A DNA stretch of 64,000 nucleotides from an uncultured Brevibacillus sp. (GCF_947502445.1 NZ_CANMZW010000012.1:79629-143628); one strand, 5' to 3'; positions 9,432-18,372 are shown, counted from the stretch's first letter. Numbers and translations: made by a program. Notes: a model not told the origin generated them from the sequence alone.

Positions 9432-9968
9432 CTAGTCTTCCAACTCGACGTATTTTTCCGCTTGAGGAAACTCCAGAAAGATTTTGTGGCATTCATCTTC
9501 AATCAATTGGGACAGACGCTTTACCTTTCTTTCCAATTGCAAGCCGGTTTCTCGCGCTTTTGCTATGTCGTACATGGCACGAGTGATGAGTTTTTCTCCG
9601 CCATTGTAGTAACCGCCTGTATTGATCTCTTCTTTTTTCATAGAGCCATATCTTTTGAGCGAAGAAGCTTCTTTTCTCATGTGCTTCGCGACCTGCATAG
9701 CAGTAAAGATGCTAAGCTCCTGGTTATTCCACGTAATCCTGTTAGCGAGATTAGCGTTGTGAATTAACTCATCGATGACGCGAAAGTCCTCGCGAGCCTC
9801 TGCCAATTCTTCGGTGATTTGCACAAAAGAACGAGTCGGTTCCTCTGCCTTCTCCCCTTTTACATAAATACCGAATGCGTTTTGTTCACGTTCATTATCA
9901 AGCTCAGTAACCTTATTTGCAATATCTGATCGCAGTGGAACAAGTGCTGCAAGAGACAGCTTTGCCAT
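9432..9968 (-). CDS. DIP1984-like small helical protein
   Basis: 178 residues from the ATG at 9968 (MAKLSLAALVPLRSDIANKV), which follows AAGGGGA; the longest frame begins 27 codons earlier without support. The protein is almost all helix: an 'L..R.DI..KV.EL' opening, a central 'IHNANLANRI' and a basic 'AKHMRKEASSLKRYGSMKKE' segment. The layout resembles the DIP1984 family of unknown function, but this is from memory of the pattern. Stands alone, transcribed toward the PucR gene. Confidence 0.6.
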   Translation of the reverse strand: MAKLSLAALVPLRSDIANKVTELDNEREQNAFGIYVKGEKAEEPTRSFVQITEELAEAREDFRVIDELIHNANLANRITWNNQELSIFTAMQVAKHMRKEASSLKRYGSMKKEEINTGGYYNGGEKLITRAMYDIAKARETGLQLERKVKRLSQLIEDECHKIFLEFPQAEKYVELED

Positions 9969-10286
9969 CCGAATCAATCCCCTTCCATCCTTAGGAAATT
10001 CTCTATAAGATAAGGACGGTGCAACCAGTGAAAAGTTACGGTTATTCAAAAAAATATGACAGAACTTTCATTTCGTGACGGAAATGCACTACTAGGTATC
10101 GCTAGTTCCTTCTTTAAAAGAATATTGTCAGAAACTTTGTTTCGGTATGTAATAGAGGAAGGTTAGCCAGTTTAATAATTGCCTGTATACGCGAGAGTGG
10201 TTGCTGCGTATCGGAAGCCTTTGCGATGGAAAGGAATAGGAGAATCGGGTTTTTGGTATTTTTTATAATAGGGAGGAGAACAATCT

Positions 10287-10667
10287 ATGATCAGTAAAGT
10301 CGGACAAATTATGTTGTATGTAAATAACCAGAATGCAGCGGTAGATTTTTGGACGGAGAAATTAGGATTTAGCGTCATTTCTGAAGAAAACAACGGTCAA
10401 GGAATGAGATGGATTGAGATTGCACCGACCAAGGACGCACAAACTAGCATCATCCTGCACAATAAGGAATTCGTGGCCAAAATGTCCCCTGGTTTAAATC
10501 TTGGTACCCCTTCTCTCCTGTTTTTTTCTGAAAAAATCGATGAGCTGCGTACCGAGCTGTCCAATAAAAATGTGAAAGTGGGAGACATTGTAGCAATGCC
10601 CTCTGGCCGCGTATTTAACTTTGCAGATAACGAAGAGAATTACTTTGCTGTGCTGGAGAAGAAGTAG
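10287..10667 (+). CDS. VOC superfamily (glyoxalase/bleomycin-resistance fold) protein
   Basis: 126 residues, a full single VOC module of two beta-alpha-beta-beta-beta units. The opening KVGQIMLYVNNQNAAVDFWTEK, 'GFSVISEE' and the closing 'GRVFNFADNEENYFAVLE' are typical. GGGAGGAG lies nine bases before ATG. Several metal-ligand positions look non-standard (Q near residue 7, E near the end), so the reaction cannot be named. Single-gene unit closed by a terminator at 10711. Confidence 0.85.
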   Translation: MISKVGQIMLYVNNQNAAVDFWTEKLGFSVISEENNGQGMRWIEIAPTKDAQTSIILHNKEFVAKMSPGLNLGTPSLLFFSEKIDELRTELSNKNVKVGDIVAMPSGRVFNFADNEENYFAVLEKK

Positions 10668-10710
10668 CTTGCGGATCGTTTGACGAGCAGCGATGGATCA
10701 TTGTAATAAT

Positions 10711-10745
10711 GCGGCTGACAACAATCGTCGGCCGCTTTTTTGTGT
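10711..10745 (+). terminator. Intrinsic terminator after the VOC gene
   Basis: GCGGCTGAC / GTCGGCCGC stem (one bulge) followed by TTTTTTG. Confidence 0.8.
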
Positions 10746-10911
10746 GGAATAAAGTCTTATCATCCATAATTCAGCACATCCCTATAAATAAAGTAATTTT
10801 TTACAAAAACCGAGAAACTTTTCTGTTTTCATTTTGTCTGAATCTGATGAGAACAATTTTTTCTGCTATGTAAAGGATCGGGAAAAGCTACGACTCAATG
10901 GGAGGGAAACC

Positions 10912-12069
10912 ATGAGAAAATTTTCGTTAGCTTGTAAGGGAGGATTATTAACATTCGCTGGCATCGCTGCTCTAGGTTGTTCGGCCGTATTTGCAGAGGT
11001 CCCTATCAATATGGAGGAAACCCAGACTGAATTACCAGCTTATTATGAGGATTATCCTTTTGAACGACGCTACATGAGCGATGCCTACATGGGGAGGAAT
11101 TATCAGCTAGTTCAGCCGTTTAAGTCCATGTCTGCCAAACGGATATTCGGTATCAGCAACAGTCAATTTGAAAAGTATCATGACTATCTTTTCGTAATTG
11201 ATCAACAAAATCGCTTGTATTTATCCACAGATAATAAGGCACCTGTACAAATCAAGGAGCTGACAGGAGCTAAAGAAGTGTACGCTTCCAGGTACGGAGG
11301 GTACTACGTCCAATTAGCGAATGGATCACTATGGTATGCTGATTTTGCAAAGGAAGGCTCGAAAACTTACCCAAAGCCCAAGCAGGTCGAAACAAAAACC
11401 AAACAGATCGTTTTGGAAACGGAAGACTACGGAAAATTGGGCTACTTCACCATCGACGGCAACAATAACCTTGTTTTCGTGGATAAAAACCTGAAGCGAA
11501 AAATGATCGATCAAGACGTTGCTCAGCTTGGAGCTGTTTTTGAGCTCCTGCCCACTTATCCCAAAAATGATGAATTTTTCAATGGGATCTATTATGTGAA
11601 AAACAATCAACTATGGGCTTATACCCCTTATCAGGAATCCGAGAAACAACTGATATGTGACGAGGTCACGCAGTTATCTGATCGTTATTTTTATTGGAAG
11701 GACAGACATCGTAAGGTAACAGAAGTAGCTCCAGGCTTTCACTTACAAAGCTTTTTAATTGAGAAAGCGAAAAATCTACCGTCCGCCTACAAGCAAGTGA
11801 CATTTCATGGTCCTTTCGGATATGCACGAGCCGAAAATGAAGAAAAGAAAGGACTATATACGTATATTATCCAGGAACAAGTAATGGGTGAGAGTGTGGT
11901 AAATGACACAAGGACTTTCCCCGATATCTTTGTAAATCCGTGGAGAACGTTACCTGAGCTCCAAAATATTCGCGATCTTACTTCGAATAATCAGCAGCTC
12001 TTTCTCTTAAATGAAAAAGGACAGGTATTTTCGTTAGGAAATGGGCAGTTCCACAAAGTCAGCCCGTGA
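10912..12069 (+). CDS. Exported protein with propeller-like repeats
   Basis: 385 residues from ATG 10912 (MRKFSLACKGG), six bases after GGGAGGG; an in-frame ATG 26 codons upstream has no such site. Residues 1 to about 28 form a signal peptide ending AVFA. The mature part has recurring 'x-LFVIDQQNRLYLS', 'YYVQLANGSLWYA', 'LGYFTIDGNNNLVFV' and 'LFLLNEKGQVFSLGNGQ' units about 40-60 residues apart, the rhythm of an RCC1/WD-like beta-propeller. No enzyme motif is seen. Likely a secreted or wall-associated protein of unknown role, followed by its own terminator. Confidence 0.75.
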   Translation: MRKFSLACKGGLLTFAGIAALGCSAVFAEVPINMEETQTELPAYYEDYPFERRYMSDAYMGRNYQLVQPFKSMSAKRIFGISNSQFEKYHDYLFVIDQQNRLYLSTDNKAPVQIKELTGAKEVYASRYGGYYVQLANGSLWYADFAKEGSKTYPKPKQVETKTKQIVLETEDYGKLGYFTIDGNNNLVFVDKNLKRKMIDQDVAQLGAVFELLPTYPKNDEFFNGIYYVKNNQLWAYTPYQESEKQLICDEVTQLSDRYFYWKDRHRKVTEVAPGFHLQSFLIEKAKNLPSAYKQVTFHGPFGYARAENEEKKGLYTYIIQEQVMGESVVNDTRTFPDIFVNPWRTLPELQNIRDLTSNNQQLFLLNEKGQVFSLGNGQFHKVSP

Positions 12070-12087
12070 CTACGCCAATCCACTGAA

Positions 12088-12118
12088 AAGGCAGCTGAAT
12101 AGTTTGGCTGCCCTTTCT
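12088..12118 (+). terminator. Intrinsic terminator
   Basis: GGCAGC ... GCTGCC stem with a ten-base loop and a CCTTTCT tail after the exported-protein gene. Confidence 0.6.
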
Positions 12119-12180
12119 AATCTAGCAAGCAGCCCACTTCCATAAAACGGAAAACCGTCATAGAACCATCATAAATCGCC

Positions 12181-12957
12181 GGGGGACGAAGCTCAGTCTG
12201 TGGTATTGTAAAATTGCAACCACCAAGCTATCAGCGTGTCGACTTAGACGGAGTAATCCGAATGTCGCCCTCTTTTGACACCATCGGCTTTTTCACACAA
12301 GATTTGGATAGCATGCAATTGGCAAGCTCCCATCTCCTTCCTAACTGGCACCCCTTTTCCTCCGATAAAAAACCTGTACTTGGTGTTCCAAATGGTGTGT
12401 ATATGAGTTTTATGTCCGATGAGGTTAGACTCGCCTTTGAACACCAGCTTCAATCACTGAACAAAGCTGGATACACCATTCGCCATGTCGATATGCCATG
12501 GGATGATGCTTTCCTGGCTGGTGATCCCATGATTCGAATGGTTCAAGGCGAAATGGCTCAGATCCATGAAGCCTAGTTTAAACAGTACAAGCATCTATAT
12601 GGTCCTTCCGTAAAAGCAGCTATTCAAACAGGACAGGCCGTGCCCTTAGAAGAATTAGAGCAATATCGTGCTGGACAATTGAAATTAAGAGCTGATTTAG
12701 AACAAACCAATCGCAATTATGGCATCGATGTATGGATTTCACCTTCTCAGGGAGGTGTAGCGCCAAAAGGGTTTGAAAGAACCGGTTGGTCAGGCATGAC
12801 CGCAATCTGGTCATACGCAGGACTCCCGACGATCAGTGTGCCATTCACAAAAATAGACGGATTACCTTTGGGTCTGCAATGTATTGGGTGTTTTGGAAAT
12901 GATGAAGCCCTGTTATTTTGGACAAAAGGCATAGAGCAAAGCTTGTCTCCTCAGTAA
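12181..12957 (+). pseudogene. Amidase-signature protein remnant
   Basis: Reading one frame through gives CGIV...YQRVDLDGVIRMSPSFDTIGFFTQD, then the C-terminal half of an amidase-signature (GatA-like) enzyme down to 'ISVPFTKIDGLPLGLQCIG'. The N-terminal half with the Ser-cisSer-Lys centre is absent; near 12190 a 'GRSSVCG' join suggests an internal deletion just before the conserved CG(I/V). A TAG at 12574-12576 (after MAQIHEA) interrupts the frame, which continues in phase. Two pieces (12214-12576, 12640-12957) are therefore one dead gene, not two genes. Confidence 0.88.
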
Positions 12958-12978
12958 AAGGTCAGCCTTTTTGCAAAT

Positions 12979-13012
12979 AAGAACGCCGCCCAGCAGTCAT
13001 AGCCAGGCGGCG
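12979..13012 (-). terminator. Hairpin ending the ArsR-AHSA1 unit
   Basis: CGCCGCC/GGCGGCG perfect 7-bp stem 15 bp after the AHSA1 stop on the minus strand; the T-tract (TTCTTATTT) is imperfect. Confidence 0.6.
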
Positions 13013-13026
13013 ATCCTCCTCTTTCC

Positions 13027-13542
13027 TTACTTGACCTCGTTCAGACGCTCTTCCAAGCGATCCCATGTCTCGGTAATACCCTGCAGCATACCCATGTCCA
13101 TCACGGTCTTGAGAGCCTCTGCTGATACGTATTCACCGCGATTGACCAGCTTCGTCTTGCCGTCTTGCTCGATGAATTCCAGCGTGACGTCGGTAGATGG
13201 CAGCTCCGGGTTTGTATTGCCCTCTGCATCCGAGAAATAATCGGTGTAGCTGATCATTTCTAGCTCGACAATTTCCTTATAAACACCTTTGCCCCATGAT
13301 TCCATGCCATAGAAGTCGCCTTGGTTCTTATCCACGCACTTCATGCAGTAGTGCCAAACCCCACCCGGACGGAAATCGATATGGCATACAGGAACCTCCC
13401 AGCCTCTCGGTCCCCACCAGCGCTTGAGATGCTCAGCCTCTTTGAACATCTGGAACACGAGCTCGCGCGGTGCGTCAAAAACACGCTCCAGCACTAGCAC
13501 CCGATCGTTTTCTATCCTTGAAACCATTGCATTTTTAGACAT
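13027..13542 (-). CDS. SRPBCC/AHSA1-domain protein
   Basis: 171 residues. Opening 'LVLERVFDAPRELVFQMFKE' followed by 'LKRWWGPRGWEVPVCHIDFRPGG' is diagnostic for the AHSA1 (activator of Hsp90 ATPase 1-like) branch of the START/Bet v1-like fold, a hydrophobic-ligand cavity. AGGAGGAG precedes the ATG. It is 24 bp downstream of an ArsR-type repressor; such ArsR-AHSA1 pairs are common in Bacilli and are thought to be co-regulated. No specific ligand can be given. Confidence 0.9.
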   Translation of the reverse strand: MSKNAMVSRIENDRVLVLERVFDAPRELVFQMFKEAEHLKRWWGPRGWEVPVCHIDFRPGGVWHYCMKCVDKNQGDFYGMESWGKGVYKEIVELEMISYTDYFSDAEGNTNPELPSTDVTLEFIEQDGKTKLVNRGEYVSAEALKTVMDMGMLQGITETWDRLEERLNEVK

Positions 13543-13566
13543 TCTAACTCCTCCTCTTGAATGATC

Positions 13567-13920
13567 TTATGGTTTTTCCTTGTTTTGCAGCTCACGCAAG
13601 TATTCTTCCAAATTGTCGAACCTGTCCTCCATGACGCGCTGGAAGGATTTGGCCCAAGCATCCAATGCTTTGAACGGCTCTGGTCGGAGCTTGTAAATCC
13701 GCCGGTTGGCTTCGGCCTTCACTTCCAAAATCCCGCTATCGCTAAGCACCTTCAAGTGCTTTGACGCCTGGGGCTGACGAAGTTCCAGCCGTTCAGCAAT
13801 TTCCCCTACAGTCAGGGGACCATCGCGCAAGAGTTCGACGATATTCAATCGATTCGGTTCGGCCAAAGCGTTCAGAGTCGTCATGTCCATGCCCGGATTC
13901 ATCCCTGACATGTCACTCAC
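13567..13920 (-). CDS. ArsR-family repressor (AHSA1-linked)
   Basis: 117 residues with a winged HTH: 'LAEPNRLNIVELLRDGPLTVGEIAERL' then recognition helix 'RQPQASKHLKVLSDSGILEV' and wing 'EANRRIYKL'. No metal-binding cysteines, so it belongs to the non-metal ArsR branch that accompanies AHSA1 proteins. The ATG at 13920 follows GAGGTGAG. First gene of a two-gene operon and probably autoregulatory. Confidence 0.9.
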   Translation of the reverse strand: MSDMSGMNPGMDMTTLNALAEPNRLNIVELLRDGPLTVGEIAERLELRQPQASKHLKVLSDSGILEVKAEANRRIYKLRPEPFKALDAWAKSFQRVMEDRFDNLEEYLRELQNKEKP

Positions 13921-14033
13921 CTCGTTAAGATATGGTCTCCCGGTATCATATCATCTCCTTCATCAGTTTGGTCATCTTCTTGTTGGTTTAAATATACACC
14001 AAAAGGAATATTCCTGTAAAGGTATATTCAAAA

Positions 14034-14068
14034 ATAAAAAATGACATCGGATTTACCCGATGCCATTT
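14034..14068 (-). terminator. Intrinsic terminator of the amide operon
   Basis: GGCATCGG/CCGATGTC stem followed by TTTTTTA on the minus strand, 13 bp after the channel gene; A/T flanks make it usable from the other side too. Confidence 0.8.
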
Positions 14069-14080
14069 TTCCGTCATCAT

Positions 14081-14701
14081 TTAAGCAGGAACCGTATTTG
14101 TCGGTTCTTTGCGGAAAGCGGGCTTAGCCGCGAAGTACAAATAAACAAAGGCCGCAACACATAAAAGCGTAATGACCCAGACGAGGCCAGACGGAATATC
14201 GTTCCACAGACCCGTCATGGAAAGAAAGGCAGGGATAGCTGCCGTAACCCAAGACTGAATTAAAGTAACGAAGCCCGTATATCTGCCAATGTCACGCTTC
14301 AATCCTAAAAGAATAAAGAACAAGGTCCAGAGAAATGCCCACATCAACCAAATAATGCCGAACTTCACATCTCCAAAAGTGATGAAATTGACGAGCGAAA
14401 ACCCGATGGCAAGAATGGCGACCCACAGTGAATACCAGCCGACGCCTGTCGTATCAAGATTGCACAAATTGGTGATGCCTACGTACAAATAGGTGAAGCC
14501 AAACAAGAAAATTCCGGATGCACCTAAAATCGCTGCAGTGTCCCCACCAGCTGTCATGATCAGATAAAGCGGAGTAATGACTTGCAGAACACCAACAAAC
14601 AGATTAAAAATGCCTGCACTTTTTCCTTCCACCTTGCCAAGCAGCATGATGCTGTTGAGAAACAAAACGCCTCCGACGTACAACAACCCTACATTTGACA
14701 C
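14081..14701 (-). CDS. AmiS/UreI-family amide or urea channel
   Basis: Six to seven TM helices in about 206 residues; opening SNVGLLYVGGVLFLNSIMLL and the internal GFTYLYVGITNL and GWYSLWVAI segments are characteristic of AmiS/UreI channels for short amides or urea. The start chosen is GTG at 14701, six bases after AAAGGAAGG; the ATG two codons earlier is too close to that site. It is the third gene of fmdA-fmdB-amiS and would let formamide or related amides reach the amidase. Confidence 0.9.
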   Translation of the reverse strand: MSNVGLLYVGGVLFLNSIMLLGKVEGKSAGIFNLFVGVLQVITPLYLIMTAGGDTAAILGASGIFLFGFTYLYVGITNLCNLDTTGVGWYSLWVAILAIGFSLVNFITFGDVKFGIIWLMWAFLWTLFFILLGLKRDIGRYTGFVTLIQSWVTAAIPAFLSMTGLWNDIPSGLVWVITLLCVAAFVYLYFAAKPAFRKEPTNTVPA

Positions 14702-14722
14702 CGGCATCCTTCCTTTGACGCC

Positions 14723-15034
14723 TCAGTGCCCCACCATCCATGGGCGCTTTTGGGCGTGTTGATGGGTATGAGTGTGCTTCCCATGTGAATGACCGTGATG
14801 TGAGCAGCTCCCTCCTTCATGGGAGTGCGATTCTCTCTTTACTATTTTTGGTTCTACGCCTCGTTCAATCCGTTGCCGCAAAGCTTGCGGTGTAAAAATC
14901 AGACCCGGAGCAGAATACATCCGCTTCGACTGTTGCTGGCAATTCGGGCAGTCTACGCTATCTGTTATTTCGCTAATTTTCAACCACTGAATGAACGGAC
15001 CACACTCTTCGCACAAAAAATCGTATCTCGGCAT
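14723..15034 (-). CDS. FmdB-type zinc-ribbon protein with His-rich tail
   Basis: 103 residues from ATG 15034, eight bases after AAGGAGC. Residues 1-45 form a zinc ribbon (MPRYDFLCEECG ... CPNCQ, two CxxC pairs) as in FmdB. The C-terminus is very rich in histidine (alternating HSH, HHGHSHGKHTHTH over about 25 residues), which should bind Zn or Ni. FmdB proteins accompany formamidases and have been viewed as regulatory or accessory; a metal-donor role for FmdA is my inference from the tail. The longest frame, 48 codons longer, runs into fmdA and is not supported. Confidence 0.88.
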   Translation of the reverse strand: MPRYDFLCEECGPFIQWLKISEITDSVDCPNCQQQSKRMYSAPGLIFTPQALRQRIERGVEPKIVKRESHSHEGGSCSHHGHSHGKHTHTHQHAQKRPWMVGH

Positions 15035-15120
15035 CGTATCTGCTCCTTTACTGAGTGACTGGTATGAACTGACTGCCATTCGGACGCTATGGGCAGATGT
15101 ATTTTCGCCCCACCTGACCT

Positions 15121-16302
15121 TTATTTCGGCAAAATGTTTCGGTCGAAGATACTTGTCGGAATCGAAAGCGTGCAGCATGCATTCGGGATATCTACAACCC
15201 CTGCGATTCTTCCTTCAACAGGTGCTGTACCCAGCAGCATATAGGCCTGTTCTCCCGTAAAGCCCATCGCAGTTTTCAAATACTCGATGGCGTTCAGGCA
15301 CGCGTTGCGATAAGCGACATTCGTATCCATATAGTACTGCTGTCCTGTCGTTTCGTGGACAGAGATGCCTTCAAACACAAGGTATTCAGAATAGTGCGGC
15401 TCTACTGGACCTGGCTTGAACACCGGATTGTTGATGATGTTGTACTTCGCCATCCCGCCCTTGATCACATCTACATGCAAATCCATCCAGCCTGCCATTT
15501 CGATACCGCCGCAGAAGGTTACCTCTCCATCCCCTTGTGAGAAGTGCAGGTCTCCCATCGACAGCTTTGCTCCCTCCACATGGACAGGGAAATAAATCCG
15601 TGTTCCTTTGGAAAGGTTTTTAATATCGCAGTTTCCGCCATTTTCACGCGGTGGCACCGTACGCGCAGCTTCCCTGGCAATTCGCTCAAACTCTGCGCCT
15701 TGGAGCTTTCCAAGCACCGCACTATGAGAAGTTGGCAGATTCGCAAGCGGTGGGACACGTTCTGGATTAGTCGAAACCAGATCGCGCTCACGTCTGTTCC
15801 ATCTGTCCAGCAATTGGTGGGAGGGTGCTGTGCCAATCAAGCCCGGATGGATAATGCCAGCGAACTTGACGCCTGGCAAATGACGGGAGGTCGTATAAAT
15901 CCCGTGGAAGTCCCAGATCGACTTCGCCGCTTCTGGATAATGGTCGACGAGGAAGCAACCGCCATTTTCTCTGGCAAAAATGCCGTTAAAGCCCCATTCC
16001 GAGCCCTGCAATGCCCCGATATCCAAAATATCGACCACTAACAGATCGCCCGGCTCAGCACCGTTGACCCACACCGGACCACTTAATACGTGTACGCGGT
16101 TGAGATTTACATCACGGATGTCGGAGGGATCGTCGTTATTTGAAATTTGGCCGTCTGTCCAGTCTTTACATTCAATCCGGAAAACTGCTCCCGGGTTGAC
16201 CGATACCGTAGCTGGAATATCCGGATGCCATCGGTTATGACCCGGTGTTTCCTGCTCCTCCATTGGCTTGTTCAAGTCAACGCGAAACAATACTTCTGGC
16301 AT
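15121..16302 (-). CDS. fmdA: Acetamidase/formamidase
   Basis: 393 residues, usual length for the FmdA_AmdA family, which hydrolyses formamide/acetamide to acid plus ammonia. Conserved pieces: TPGHNRWHPDIP, 'AEPGDLLVVDILDIG', 'GFNGIFARENGG', 'GIIHPGLIGTAPS', 'HFSQGDGEVTFCGGIEMAG'. The start MPEVLFRVD at 16302 has AAAGGAGGAAG upstream; a longer frame of 65 more codons has no site. A sigma-54 promoter lies 56 bp upstream. Cytoplasmic, forms a nitrogen-acquisition unit with the downstream zinc-ribbon and channel genes. Confidence 0.95.
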   Translation of the reverse strand: MPEVLFRVDLNKPMEEQETPGHNRWHPDIPATVSVNPGAVFRIECKDWTDGQISNNDDPSDIRDVNLNRVHVLSGPVWVNGAEPGDLLVVDILDIGALQGSEWGFNGIFARENGGCFLVDHYPEAAKSIWDFHGIYTTSRHLPGVKFAGIIHPGLIGTAPSHQLLDRWNRRERDLVSTNPERVPPLANLPTSHSAVLGKLQGAEFERIAREAARTVPPRENGGNCDIKNLSKGTRIYFPVHVEGAKLSMGDLHFSQGDGEVTFCGGIEMAGWMDLHVDVIKGGMAKYNIINNPVFKPGPVEPHYSEYLVFEGISVHETTGQQYYMDTNVAYRNACLNAIEYLKTAMGFTGEQAYMLLGTAPVEGRIAGVVDIPNACCTLSIPTSIFDRNILPK

Positions 16303-16357
16303 GCTACTTCCTCCTTTGTCTTCCGCAGATTCATGAGCCTTACACAGAAAATAAACA

Positions 16358-16373
16358 AGCAAGAGACATGCCA
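16358..16373 (-). promoter_or_regulatory. Sigma-54 (-24/-12) promoter of fmdA
   Basis: Minus strand TGGCAT-GTCTC-TTGCT, against the consensus TGGCAC-N5-TTGCW: only one mismatch, and the invariant GG and GC are exactly spaced. It lies 56 bp before the fmdA start, and the divergent neighbour is a sigma-54 activator. Confidence 0.88.
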
Positions 16374-16576
16374 ACTGCCTTGTCTTTCTCTGCTGTTTGG
16401 AAAGCAGTTCATTTTTTCTCATAAAATGAAATTTCCTACTAATTTCGAGCGTGTGATGACCGAATAATGGAAGTAAGAAAGCTGTTGCAAAATACATCAG
16501 TCACCCCTTTATCTAGCTCCCCGTTTTTCCACCACATCCCTTGCCCTACACCATTGCCGGGTAATAGTCTCGCTTT

Positions 16577-18307
16577 TTGTTTCAAAATCGGACACTTGTC
16601 GCAAGATCGGACAACAATCACACGCCAAGAAGGGATGCGATACAAATTATTGAAGTCGGCGTGCTACTCTCGTTAACTGGGACTCCATCCGACATCAGGC
16701 GATCACAGCACCGCACAATCTCTCAAGCCTTGGTTCATCCAGACCTCACTCAAGATACAGCTGTCCTTCCCTTTTCCTATGTCGTTCGAGATATTCAATC
16801 TGATCCGTTTGTTTGTGCCGCTCAGGTCATTGCGCTAGCCCAGCAGGGTATCAAGCTATTTTTGGGAGTCATCACTCCCTCCTGCATGCAAATCATCCTG
16901 CCGATTCTTCAGCAGTACGACTGCCATTTATTCAATCGTTCCTTCCATGAAAAAAAGGGCTCGTCCCCTATCGTTATCCATCATACCGACTATCGCGACA
17001 CAGGAAAGCTAGCAGAGGCTATATCGAACATCGCGTCCCGCTTTCCAACAGAACTCATCCCAGTCCATCATCCTCTTCCAGAATCCGTGCCTGATTGGAA
17101 AACGCTTCTATTCGCATGGGGTGAACAGAGCCAGGAATACATAATTGCGATAAGCCATACACGAGTCGTGCTCTATGCGAACCGTCCTTCGCGCGAGCAG
17201 TTTTCCCTTCGGCCAGGGACGATCCTGGAGGATGAATGGGATGAGCAGATTCTCCGCTTGTGGACAATCGAGACGCTGGACGTGGGCGAGAACGCTGCGT
17301 ACCGTCTCTTACTCATTCGTCCGCGAGCTTCCTTTCACTCCGGGCCGATCGATCCCTTCCCAGCAATCGCGACCAACAGTCCGCGTTACAAGGCTCAGCT
17401 AAAAACGGCTTCGATCGCCGCTTTATCTGGGTCAAATACGTTGTTGCTGGGAGAAACAGGCTCAGGAAAAGAAGTGCTTGCTCGCGCCATTCACGAAAGC
17501 AGCTCGCGTAAGAATGGACCATTCATTGCTGTAAATATAGCGTGCTTGCCACGCGATTTGATTGCCAGTGAATTGTTTGGATATACAGACGGGGCGTTTA
17601 CCGGAGCTAAAAAAGGAGGATATATCGGGAAATTTGAAGCTGCCAGCAAGGGAACACTCTTTCTGGACGAAATTGGTGAGATGCCCATAGACCAACAAGT
17701 GCTGCTGCTCCGCGTGTTAGAAGAACGTAAAGTGATGAGGCTGGGGTCCCATGATGAAAAACAGTTGGATGTACGAATCATTGCTGCCATCAATCGCCAG
17801 CTGGATCAAGAAGTAAAAGCAGGGCGGTTTCGTGCTGACCTGTATTATCGGCTGAACGTTTTACAAATTTGTATTCCGCCTCTGCGTGATCGAAAGGAGG
17901 ACATCGCTCCACTCGCTCACGTTTTTCGAAAGCAGCTCCATGAGCAGTACGGTGCTGGACCGGCTGGCATTCGTGACGATGCGTTGCTTGCTTTTAGTCA
18001 GTACACATGGCCCGGTAATGTGCGTGAGCTGCGCAATATGATGGAACGAGCCTTTTTGCTTGCTTTTCACGAACCTGCGATCACGTCTCGCCATCTCCCC
18101 CTCGAATGGCACACTTCGAAATCTGAAAAGGACGAAGCGGCAGCAACTCCCCTAACACAGGAGCATTCACTTCTGCGAAACGTAGAAAGGCAAACGATCC
18201 AGCAAGCACTAAGTGAAGCTCACTCTCTCAGTGCAGCTGCCAAAAAGCTGGGATGCGCCAGAAGCACGCTCTATCGAAAAATCAGAGAGCTTGGTCTTTC
18301 GACATAA
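16577..18307 (+). CDS. Sigma-54 activator with AmiC-like amide-sensor domain
   Basis: Three parts. Residues about 24-160: 'EVGVLLSLTGTPSDIRRSQ' plus 'LFLGVITPSCMQIILPIL' closely follow the start of AmiC-type amide-binding proteins (URTA branch of periplasmic-binding folds), but only the first lobe is present. Residues about 175-250: PAS-like. Then an AAA+ domain with Walker A GETGSGKE (292-299), GAFTGA (339-344, sigma-54 contact), LFLDEIGEM, and a Fis-type HTH (SAAAKKLGCARSTLYRKI). Start uncertain: TTG 16577 has no ribosome binding site; AAGAAGGG at 16627-16634 instead precedes in-frame ATA 16640 and ATT 16646. Divergent from fmdA, which it should activate. Confidence 0.9.
   Translation: MFQNRTLVARSDNNHTPRRDAIQIIEVGVLLSLTGTPSDIRRSQHRTISQALVHPDLTQDTAVLPFSYVVRDIQSDPFVCAAQVIALAQQGIKLFLGVITPSCMQIILPILQQYDCHLFNRSFHEKKGSSPIVIHHTDYRDTGKLAEAISNIASRFPTELIPVHHPLPESVPDWKTLLFAWGEQSQEYIIAISHTRVVLYANRPSREQFSLRPGTILEDEWDEQILRLWTIETLDVGENAAYRLLLIRPRASFHSGPIDPFPAIATNSPRYKAQLKTASIAALSGSNTLLLGETGSGKEVLARAIHESSSRKNGPFIAVNIACLPRDLIASELFGYTDGAFTGAKKGGYIGKFEAASKGTLFLDEIGEMPIDQQVLLLRVLEERKVMRLGSHDEKQLDVRIIAAINRQLDQEVKAGRFRADLYYRLNVLQICIPPLRDRKEDIAPLAHVFRKQLHEQYGAGPAGIRDDALLAFSQYTWPGNVRELRNMMERAFLLAFHEPAITSRHLPLEWHTSKSEKDEAAATPLTQEHSLLRNVERQTIQQALSEAHSLSAAAKKLGCARSTLYRKIRELGLST
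16587..16614. promoter_or_regulatory. Candidate upstream activator sites
   Basis: ATCGGACA occurs twice (16587-16594 and 16606-16613, 19 bp apart), and the second overlaps an inverted repeat TTGTC-N9-GACAA (16596-16614). The position, about 220 bp upstream of the sigma-54 promoter, suits enhancer sites for the divergent activator, and would also be its leader if translation starts near 16640. Inferred. Confidence 0.4.
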
Positions 18308-18372
18308 CTGCTTACGAGACGAGCCTTCTATATTTTGTAAACTCAAAAAAACAGACCTTTTGTTCTGAAACA

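Noticed and set aside
12214..12957. Two separate amidase-related genes
   Set aside because: They are in one frame on either side of a TAG and lack the catalytic half.
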